DNA from: Fonsecaea monophora | Taxonomy: Eukaryota; Ascomycota; Eurotiomycetes; Chaetothyriales; Herpotrichiellaceae | Reading direction: 5' to 3' | DNA: 64,000 nt | Assembly: GCF_001642475.1 (NCBI RefSeq) | Contig: NW_019173941.1 | Location: forward strand, 416,179-480,178 | The notes under the pieces: model-generated | The model's input: only the letters and a program-made list of their open reading frames with translations | What the model was told of the DNA's origin: nothing | Databases searched by the model: none | Shown here: positions 56,431-64,000 of the stretch, one piece after another | Layout: every line of letters begins with the position of its first letter | How positions within the stretch are numbered: position 1 is the stretch's first letter | Translations under genes and position numbers: made by a program

Positions 56431-58845
56431 CTAAGGGCCCGTCTCGAAAAGATCAGCAGCCCAAGACTGTCCTCCACCGAGACAGCTGTTCAAAATATCT
56501 GACAGATTCCCAGAATTGATTGCGCCTCCAATGTCTCCCATCATGCCGTACTCGAAGATGTCGTCCAGGCTTTGATGTCGATCTGATGGAGCCTGCGTCG
56601 GGGAGTCTGCCGGCCACACAGACTCCTGTCGTGCGCGTCCTTCGATATCACTTCTTCTCCCTTGTGTCCTCTCGACAATGTCTCGGGCCAGTTTTGCGAA
56701 CGTCGAGCAGACTTGATAAAGGCGCTCCGTGCGGTGAGAAGCGGCTCGAGTGGGCTTCAACGAGTCGACAACTTGATCGAGCAGGAGAACATCCTCGAAG
56801 CTGGCCGCGACGACAGCGTGGAGAAAAACCGCAATGAACGGCGCAAATGTCGAAAACAGGAGGATCCTAACGAGGCATTGGTTTAGCTCTCTGAATGATT
56901 TCGAGAAAGGCCCCCCTCCCATAGCCAATGGAGCCGCGGCAGACTCACCAGTTCGCATAGTCTGTCGCTGTTAGTAAATCTGACCGTTGGAACTCGGGAG
57001 AATAACGCAGATGGGTCTGAAGTCCGAGGCGTGCTACCTTCAAACATCTGGGATTGATGACTGTTCCTGCAGAGGGCAAGGACGGCGCGCGCAAGACTGT
57101 GGTTAAACTGGAGTAGTATGTAATGTCCCAGTTTGCTAGTGTCAGATCATACACTTGGCTCTGTCCTTGGAGCGAGGCTTTGAACTGCAGAACTAAGTCA
57201 GTCAATCCGAGTCTCCTCTAGACCTACGCAGCGTGGGAAGTGGTACTAAAAACGTACCTTTCTTGTTTCGATATGCCACTCCTCCAGTTGAGAAGCTAGA
57301 TCGTCGATACGGCGTTCTCGCTCGGAATGAGATGCCTTTTGCGCCGATGGCGAATATAACCTGTCATAGATTTGGCCCTGGAGTCTGGCGAGCTGGATAC
57401 TGATGACGGTAGCTTGGTCCCAGAGCTGCGCGCCGGGATCGGTGGAAATAGCAGGGTATCCGGTGTCTATCTCGAAATCTTGGATATTGGAAGCTCTCCC
57501 GAAGTAGAGTGACATGTTCTTGTCGAACATGTATATAGACCAGAAGAGTCGGCGCATGTTTTCTCTATTTCCAGTGTTATCGTTTTGGTATGTCGTCTCT
57601 CGGTGGTAGCCCAGTACTTGGCAGTGTCTCGCAGCCGCCGAGAGAAACGTCGAGCATAGCCATGGCTTTGCATCATCCTGCGCTTTCATGATCTACAGTG
57701 GCAAACCATTAGTAGGTAGACACTGATGTCGACTTTCGAAAAGATCTAGAGACAATGCAACGTACCGCTATTGTCAGGGCCAAGATACTCTCAAAACTCG
57801 GGATGGCCAAGAGCTCGTAAGTTTCGATCCCTGCGCTGAAATTCCGGGCGCATTGAGTAGAGCTTCCTGGAAGATCGTATATCTCGCCCAGTGGGTCCCG
57901 CATCACTATACAGTCTTGGAGCACATAGAAGAGGAGTCCGTGCATGCTCGTCACATGGCCAAGAGAGACTGGTTCAACCGGGAAATAGACCTTTTGACAA
58001 AGCCGCTCAACCAACGAGGAGTCGCATAGAGTGGCTTGAAGGTGGGGTAGTTTGTGCGCTGCAGAGATCAGTCGTGTCTCCATAACAGGAGTGGTTACAT
58101 ACTTTTGATCCTTCGTAAAACGGCGAGCACAAGATCAGCCGGTATCAGCGGCACGGATGGCCTTGCCGGTGGAGCGAGACCATGAAAAAAGTGAAAGTCT
58201 CCAGCAGACGGCGAATTGACACACGGATTCAGAAGGCTCTTCAGGGAGTTCAAGGACGGTCCGAGCCCTGGTCCTTCGCCCAGGTCGTCCGAGTCGGCTG
58301 TCCTTGTAGCGATATCACTCGCTTCAGTAGACTGGTTGACGAAGGAAGAGCCGCCTTCATACAACGTTGGCGTGTTCTCTGGACAAAAGGGACTTTGTTC
58401 TTCCCAGGAGGATGGCCTTTCCACAGGCCGACTGTTATCTAGGACAAGCTCATTATGTTGCTGCCAAGATGATGCGAGTGCGGGTTCTGCTGGCGAGATA
58501 GTGCCATCGTAGGAGTTCTGCTGATTGGCTGTCCTCCTTGGGGCTGGGGCCACTGGGCATCTGTTCTCCTTTGCGTTCTGGCACACAATACCTGCTATCT
58601 GGCAATTTGAACAGGGTGTGATGCGGTTGCATCGAATCTGGCCCCTTTAGCAACGTCTTCATATCGGGTACGATGAAGATTGGATCTACCTTGCGTATTC
58701 GGCACCCTTCACACTACAAGCGAAGAGGCTATCTGTCAGTCACAGGAACTTGTTCTTGTGAGATGGGAACACGTACCGCCTTGGGGACCAACACCCGGCG
58801 ACGCCGCCTCTGATCAATTGTCTCCCTACTCAAGGTATCACTCAT
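56431..58845 (-). CDS. Zn2Cys6 transcription factor with an 8-codon microexon inside the zinc cluster
   Basis: Likely second regulator of the region. Seven exons: 58845-58777, 58713-58690, 58637-58103, 58058-57766, 57692-57258, 57184-56949 and 56866-56431, total 675 residues. The cluster is cut by two introns: exon 1 ends RRRRRVLVPKA, the 24-base exon 2 is CEGCRIRK, exon 3 begins IRCNRITPCSNCQIAGIVC, giving C-x2-C-x6-C-x5-C-x2-C-x6-C. The fungal-specific domain covers about 200-500 (SSLVERLCQK, AAARHCQVLGYHRETTYQND, NMRRLFWSIYMFDKNMSLYF with GRASNIQDF). The last join restores YANWILLFSTFAPFIAVFLH. The basic run before the first Cys is unusual in position, since basic linkers usually follow the cluster. 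Confidence 0.86.
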
Positions 58846-59698
58846 TAATGTGGGGTTATAAACTTCTGCAATCCATGAATAGGGACCTAGTGGTCATTAG
58901 CTTCTCAGAAGAAAGAGGGTAATGCATGCCGGGGAATGAGAGTGTACTACCCTGGTCCCAAGTAGACAGACGTCAGCTTTGGTCACGTGCTTTATCTACA
59001 CTTTTTTTTTACTTGGCATGAGGTACCTAGGTACATACCTAATGACGACCAAGGTGTGCGTGTTGTAAATCTTGGTATCGGGAGCGGATACCTACGTCGT
59101 CTTTTGAATGTCATGCAAATATTGATGATATTCCGCGGGCCCGTGGACCTCAGACCCAAATTTTACAAATTTCTGGCCAGCATACTGACTCGGTTCCTGA
59201 GTTCGCTGTCGTGGCTCAATTGCCAAGGTGAGAAAGATGCCCCATGAGGCAGAGGATAGAAAATGCCAACCAAAGGCAACCGCTGAATCCTTGGCAAGGT
59301 GACACTCCACGGAATCCGTGGAATCCGACAAGAACTAATTCCGCATCGGGAAAGTTAAAGACTCGGTGGATCCACTTAGTTAAACCTCAACTACAGTCGC
59401 CAGAAATGAGATCTGAGAGCAGCTGCGAGGCTGTGAATGGGAGCGGTAGTTGGCGAATCCTTCTTAGGAGCCTAGAGCGGGGTTCCCATAAGTTATATGG
59501 GTTTTCCCCTAGATATACACTACCAGCTGCAGGGAGGGGAATTTCTATTTTCTTCCTGATCCCTCCCCTGCTATCGTCAAGTGACCGGCGAAGTTGGTGT
59601 CCAGGCTGCGAGAAAGAGCGTGTTACACGAGGGGATAGGCTTGTATCACGACGCTCACTGGCAGAGTACGGTTTCAAATACCCTTCTATAAGGTCTAT
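58846..59698. other. Divergent intergenic region
   Basis: About 850 bases between the regulator (minus) and the CAP-like gene (plus). Contains the palindromic word GGTACCTAGGTACATACCT near 59023-59041, a motif frequent in fungal intergenic DNA. No gene recognised. Confidence 0.4.
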
Positions 59699-60631
59699 AT
59701 GGCTTCGGAGAACGTTCAGTACCTACCATCGCTCATCCAAAGGTACACACAAGATCTACTCTTCAGATCTTGTCTCGCTAACGATGCGATGTGAGTAGAC
59801 TTGAAGCCGCCACGTTACGACTTGAAAACATCGCGACTACCAGATACGGTGCCTCGGCGGCCATCCTCGACACCGCAATTGCTGTCGCGAGCCGAGATCC
59901 TGGCACCGGTTCCTCGACAAAGCCGGAAACCCTCACCGACGATTTGCCCAAGTCCGTTATCGCCTTTGAGAAGATCATCGAGGACGACGTTCAAGCATTT
60001 CTGAAATCGAGCGAGTCAATCGGTGGTCCCGTCGAACAACAGGTAGGTTGAGCAACCGTGTCCTGTAGCAACGAAGTCTCTAAAATGCCACAGTCCAAAG
60101 CCGTGAAAGAGGCCTTCGAGGCTGGAAAGGCCTATTTACTCATTGCTTCGAGAGCGAAAAGACCTGAATCAATGCCCCCCGAATTGACAGCAGACCTTCG
60201 CCGCCACACTTCGACCGTCGAGGAGATTCGAGAAGCCAACCGTCCCTCTCCGTTATACGTTCATCTGAGTGCCGTCTCGGAAGGAATCATCGCGCTAAGT
60301 TGGGTTTTGGAGAGAAGGCCGATCGATTTCGTCAAGAACATCCTGGGCGGCACCCAATACTACGGCAACAAGATTCTGAATGAATACAAGGGCAAGTATG
60401 TATTTGGCCCCTCTCAACCCTTTGTTAAACAAATGAAGGCGAACTGATGGTGTTTTTACTGTGCCAAGGGACAAGTCGCATGTGGAATACATCAACGCAT
60501 ACTACAAGATCCTCCGTTCCTTGATCTCCTACATCAGGGAATACTATGCATTTGGTGTTCTGTGGAATGACAAGGATGGCATAGACGTGCTTGAAGCTTT
60601 AAATCAAGTACAGCCAAATGTAAGAACATAG
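59699..60631 (+). CDS. Short paralog of adenylyl cyclase-associated protein (N-terminal domain only)
   Basis: CAP/Srv2 proteins link Ras-adenylyl cyclase signalling to actin turnover; the N-terminal helical domain binds cyclase and cofilin-actin, the C-terminal CARP domain recharges actin. Four exons, 59699-59742, 59799-60042, 60094-60395 and 60469-60631, give 250 residues from MASENVQYLPSLIQRLEAAT to QVQPN plus three residues read into a GTAAGA donor-like site before TAG. Family blocks: RLEAATLRLENIATTRYGAS, KRPESMPPELTADLRR, NRPSPLYVHLSAVSEGIIAL, GGTQYYGNKILNEYKGKDKS and VLWNDKDGIDVLEALNQ. A full protein is about 500-550 residues; the proline-rich linker, WH2 and CARP parts are missing, and I find none downstream. 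All kept exons are open and all splice sites intact, so it may be an expressed short copy rather than a dead one. Confidence 0.8.
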
Positions 60632-61248
60632 GTACCTGCATATGGTGATGTTAGGCCGTTCACCTGTAGAATTTGCAGATTGATGATACATTTTATGATC
60701 AGGCGACGAGCGTCAATAAAAGGACACATCACGGCGACTCCACCGCTTGATTCCGTTGAGCTTTATCTAGGACGATCCACCTCGTTGCAGGAGGTGATGG
60801 CGACCATTGAGTTGTCTGGCTGGAATCTCTCTCCACAGTGCCAGGCACCCGAAGCCGTGCAGTGACCGAGGGGCCGCGTACAGCAAACCAGTGGATGAAA
60901 ACGTTTTCGTTCATTCCGATTCGTGGGATTGGAGTTATTCGGTGGAGGGCTGGAGAATTAAAATACCTCACTAGTCGAATAATAGTTTTCAGGCCTGCGT
61001 ACCTCCTCGTACGTCAATTTACACGGTAATGTATTGTATGCCAGTGAAATTGAGTCCACCCACATCTTCCCTATATCAACGTCTAGGTCTTCCATGCTCG
61101 TGTCAACACTTCTGAACCCTTATATACTCCCCCAACTCCACCAAAGATTCCTTCGTCCCCCTCTCGTTCAACTACTACCGCCATATTGCTCGGTAGACAT
61201 TTTTCTTCGGAAAAGCCAGCCAAACAAACCATTTGCACGGTCGTACCC
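60632..61248. other. Intergenic, promoter of the acyltransferase
   Basis: About 620 bases. No trace of the missing CAP C-terminal domain on either strand; no other gene seen. Confidence 0.45.
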
Positions 61249-62658
61249 ATGGCCGGAGAAATCAACGTCGAACGTCTCACTCCCTTGGATTGGATCGTCC
61301 CAAGGACCTATCTGAGGGTTCTTTTGACGTTCCGAACGGCAACGTGCCCCGAAGCCAATGCGCAGAAGTTTCAAACCGCTCTGCATTCCACGTGGAGACA
61401 GATTCCGTGGATGTCCGGCCGGGTCGTCCCTGTCACCTCGGCGACGACCCAGAAGCCAACGCTGGAAATTCACTGGAAGACGAGCGACGGGCCGCCGGTG
61501 CTCCAGGATCTAGGATCGATCCCGGTGGCGTACCAAGCGTTGGCCTTGCAGGGGATGCCCCCCGATGCATTTCCCGAAGCGATATGGCCGGTGAGAGGCT
61601 TCATCGACGAGGACCTTCATAACGCCGGAGCTCCAGTTTTTGCCGCCAGCCTTTTTCGTTTCGCCGACAACGGGGGGGTTGGACTGGTTATATGTACCCA
61701 TCACAACGTTACAGATGCCGGTGGGTTGGACGAGATTGTGCGACTACTGCTTCAGAATGTTGCGGAGCCTAGTCGTTCGATGTCCGTCTCTGGAGAAAGA
61801 TTCAACCGGTTATTCGAGGCACTCTCTCCCGACCTCGAAGTCGCGGACTCGAAATCTCTAGAGGACCTACTTGCTGTGCATCCGGAGTATTCGATGGCGC
61901 CTCCAGTCTTTCCACCCGAGTTCCCGTCCTGTACATCCAGAGTGTTTAGTATCCCGAGCACTCGGATTGAGGACCAAAAGGAGCTTCTCCAGAAGTACAC
62001 GGCAGTCAACCCGACCACGAACACGGTCATCTGTGCCTTACTCTGGACCGTCATCACCCAGATCCGGATGCGTGGCTCCACGAATCTTTCTCCCGGCGCA
62101 ACGAGTCGACTCGCAATGGCGGTCAACGGCCGACAGCGCATCAGCCCGCAATTCTCCACCCCAGAGAACCCCTATTTCGGCAATGTCATCCTCTACTCCC
62201 TGGCGGAGCTGTCGATGGGAGATTTAGCAGCCAGGTCAAGTGAGGAAACAGCACGAGAGCTTGCCAAAACCTGCGATGCGATCGCTACATCCAGCTCGCC
62301 CGCCAAAATCGACTCCCGCCATATCGCAGAGACATATAGTCTGATTAGCAGAGTCGAGGACCATCGGGCCATCTTTATCGGCTGGGATCCATTTTCCGGC
62401 CGTGACCTCACCATCACAAGTTGGGCTAACCTGGGCTTGTATGATGCTGACTTCGGTGCAGAGCTTGGAAAACCGGAGTTTGTGAGACTGGCTTCTGCAG
62501 AGGCGGATGGTGTCTCCATCATCCTACCGCGAAGGAGAGGCACTCGAGATGGTCCGTCCTGCAGTGTGATCGAGGTGACTATCATGCTGCGTAAAGACGA
62601 CATGGAGGCTCTCGAGCGGGATAACTTGTGGAGAAGTCTCACCGCGAGCAATTCGTGA
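61249..62658 (+). CDS. BAHD-like acyltransferase (trichothecene 3-O-acetyltransferase-like family)
   Basis: Acyl-CoA-dependent O- or N-acyltransferase of the fungal transferase family. Intronless, 469 residues from the ATG at 61249; the frame upstream is open but without ATG. The catalytic HxxxD motif is in CTHHNVTDAGGLDEIV (about 152-156), followed by a long middle with TTNTVICALLWTVITQIR and SRLAMAVNGRQRI. The second family motif DFGxG is present as YDADFGAELGKPEFVRLA (about 400). Length and spacing are those of fungal secondary-metabolite acetyltransferases. It would fit detoxification or tailoring by acetylation rather than catabolism, so its membership in the catabolic region is less certain. 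It is the last intact gene before the repeat-like end. Confidence 0.9.
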   Translation: MAGEINVERLTPLDWIVPRTYLRVLLTFRTATCPEANAQKFQTALHSTWRQIPWMSGRVVPVTSATTQKPTLEIHWKTSDGPPVLQDLGSIPVAYQALALQGMPPDAFPEAIWPVRGFIDEDLHNAGAPVFAASLFRFADNGGVGLVICTHHNVTDAGGLDEIVRLLLQNVAEPSRSMSVSGERFNRLFEALSPDLEVADSKSLEDLLAVHPEYSMAPPVFPPEFPSCTSRVFSIPSTRIEDQKELLQKYTAVNPTTNTVICALLWTVITQIRMRGSTNLSPGATSRLAMAVNGRQRISPQFSTPENPYFGNVILYSLAELSMGDLAARSSEETARELAKTCDAIATSSSPAKIDSRHIAETYSLISRVEDHRAIFIGWDPFSGRDLTITSWANLGLYDADFGAELGKPEFVRLASAEADGVSIILPRRRGTRDGPSCSVIEVTIMLRKDDMEALERDNLWRSLTASNS

Positions 62659-63540
62659 GAACGTTCCAGAAATATTTGCACGGGGAAAGCTGAGTTACTG
62701 TAGAGTCTCATCAGCTTCAAGAAGAGACGACTGATTGGCCTGTCGCACGAGCTGCATTGGTCTAAGGAGGCCATTGATCAGACCCCATCGCGCCGTTAAA
62801 CAGACAGGGTCCGAAACGAGCCACAAGCGTAGGCTGCTCCATCTTCTTTGCCGATGCAGATGTGGAAACCATGTCCTATGAAGACGTACTACACAAGTAG
62901 TCTCGATTCTTAGCCAGTGGACAGAGTCATTTCTTCACTCGGATCCGCCCCTTGCAATTCCAACCCCTTCAACCAACTCTTAAATGGTGCTCAACACCAG
63001 CATCTCGGGGGTCGCGAGAAGCACTTCGACTGGTTGCATAGCAAGCCTCCTGGACTTGCTCGTTCGCACTCTATGCGATGGGCATCGACATGAGAGATGA
63101 GAATCGATGCCTTCTCCGAGCATCCAGAGCCCAGACAGCTGGTAGCGGGCGCGTGATGGCAACTCGACATAGGCCATTCATTCCTGCTGCATGCGCACGA
63201 AAGCAAAACTTTCACGTAGGCATTTTATGCATCCAGGCATTGAAAGATTTTCTGATCAAATCGAAGACTGGCTCATTATGTATTTATGGGTTTGGTCAGA
63301 AGCTGCAACTATACCCATGATCGGCAACGGCACCGTTCTCCCCGGATGCTCCAGCCATGGGAGGACATCCTGGTCAGACGGCATCGCCCGATGTCGGTGG
63401 CATCGGCAAATTCAAGATTGAGCCATTGTTGTTCGTGTCGTGTTCTATAAAACCTTAGGTCACGAGAGAGCTGCACGTCCGGGCCGAATACGCTCTCAGC
63501 CACGGCCGAAGGAACATCGTATAACGACTTTAAGAAGCGA
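62659..63540. other. Gene-poor stretch
   Basis: About 880 bases after the acyltransferase. A short plus-strand stretch (63191-63421) reads somewhat protein-like but has no recognisable family. No gene called. Confidence 0.4.
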
Positions 63541-63780
63541 GAAATTAAGCGTAATCTTTAATGATTATCGCGTAATAGAAATAGGAAGAAAGGGTAAATT
63601 AATTACGATAGTGAGCGTCGTAATTTCGAGTCGATAATAAGATATAGTTAAACTTAAGGAACGTACGGACGACGCGTATAAGTAAGAAACTAAACTAGAA
63701 GAACGTAAAGTATACCGTTACGAAGGTAATAGAGACCTATAGCTACCGCTTAAATACCTCATTAGATATTCATAATATCC
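63541..63780. repeat. AT-rich RIP-like patch
   Basis: TA steps are frequent while CA and TG steps are almost absent, yet CG steps survive (GCGTAATCTTTAATG, TCGCGTAATAG, GACGACGCGTATAAG). That combination is what CpA-to-TpA mutation by RIP leaves. Probably a fragment of a mutated transposable element; borders approximate. Confidence 0.6.
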
Positions 63781-63908
63781 CCTACTTAGACCTCCTCCGT
63801 ATGGCATTAATAGAAGCCATCATTGCTGGTGACTGTGATGGGTTGAACCCAGAAGGAGGCTCGGTTCTGACGAACCAGCGCCAAGACTAACGACAGGACT
63901 AACGCCAC

Positions 63909-63984
63909 CTCCTGATTGGCTAAATTTGCCTGTACATTGTACAGGTAAAATGCCGCTCCTGATTGGACGAGGCACGTACCGTGC
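63909..63984. repeat. Palindromes and direct repeat at the window edge
   Basis: An 8-base inverted repeat with one spacer base (CCTGTACA-T-TGTACAGG, 63929-63945) is flanked by two copies of CTCCTGATTGG (63909-63919 and 63956-63966); a second inverted repeat GCACG-TAC-CGTGC follows at 63972-63984. Together with the RIP-like patch this suggests part of a mobile element, cut off by the end of the window. Confidence 0.55.
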
Positions 63985-64000
63985 AAGGGATACCGAATCC

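Noticed and set aside
1..64000. tRNA genes, searched by eye for B-box-like GGTTCGANNCC words
   Set aside because: Only imperfect matches (such as near 5323) without a foldable cloverleaf around them.

Overview
The window is nuclear DNA of a filamentous ascomycete (Pezizomycotina). Most genes are cut by short introns of about 40-90 bases with GT...AG borders, there are fungal Zn2Cys6 regulators, a fused ARG5,6 arginine gene, a Chs4/Skt5-type chitin synthase activator, and AT-rich patches poor in CA/TG, as repeat-induced point mutation (RIP) leaves. The mix of catabolic oxygenases suggests a eurotiomycete, perhaps a chaetothyrialean black yeast; that placement is inference. I rebuilt exon structures by eye from splice sites, reading frame and family conservation. 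I saw no tRNA, rRNA or CRISPR array.

Left half, 1-30 kb: mostly ordinary housekeeping genes. In order: synaptobrevin (SNC1 type), ARG5,6, meiotic cohesin REC8, CHS4/SKT5, a phenol-hydroxylase-like FAD monooxygenase, a conserved 71-residue protein, the mitochondrial pyruvate carrier, complex I subunit NDUFA2/B8 (divergent from the carrier), a LigB-type extradiol dioxygenase with a membrane anchor, a membrane-anchored short-chain dehydrogenase (SDR), a DUF3237 protein with two BED-like zinc fingers, a large mitochondrial-looking protein and an alpha/beta hydrolase.

Middle, 30-33 kb: about 2.9 kb with no recognisable gene, ending in an AT-rich RIP-like patch.

Right half, 33-63 kb: an accessory, catabolic-looking region. 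Intact genes: Baeyer-Villiger monooxygenase, SDR, Zn2Cys6 regulator, acyl-CoA/aryl-CoA synthetase ending in SKL, divergent acyl-CoA oxidase ending in SRL, allantoate-permease-type MFS transporter, metallo-beta-lactamase (lactonase-like) hydrolase, cytochrome P450, a second Zn2Cys6 regulator and a BAHD-like acyltransferase. Between them lie broken genes: a hotdog thioesterase, a cupin dioxygenase with three single-base frameshifts, an SDR, a third Zn2Cys6 regulator and an unidentified remnant. There is also a short, apparently intact paralog of adenylyl cyclase-associated protein with only the N-terminal domain. A second RIP-like patch follows at 63.5 kb.

Read together, the right half looks like a partly decayed gene cluster that would oxidise a ketone or aromatic side chain to an ester or lactone (P450, Baeyer-Villiger enzyme), hydrolyse it (metallo-hydrolase), activate the acid with CoA and shorten it in the peroxisome (ligase and oxidase, both with peroxisomal tails), with its own importer and regulators. 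The substrate is unknown.
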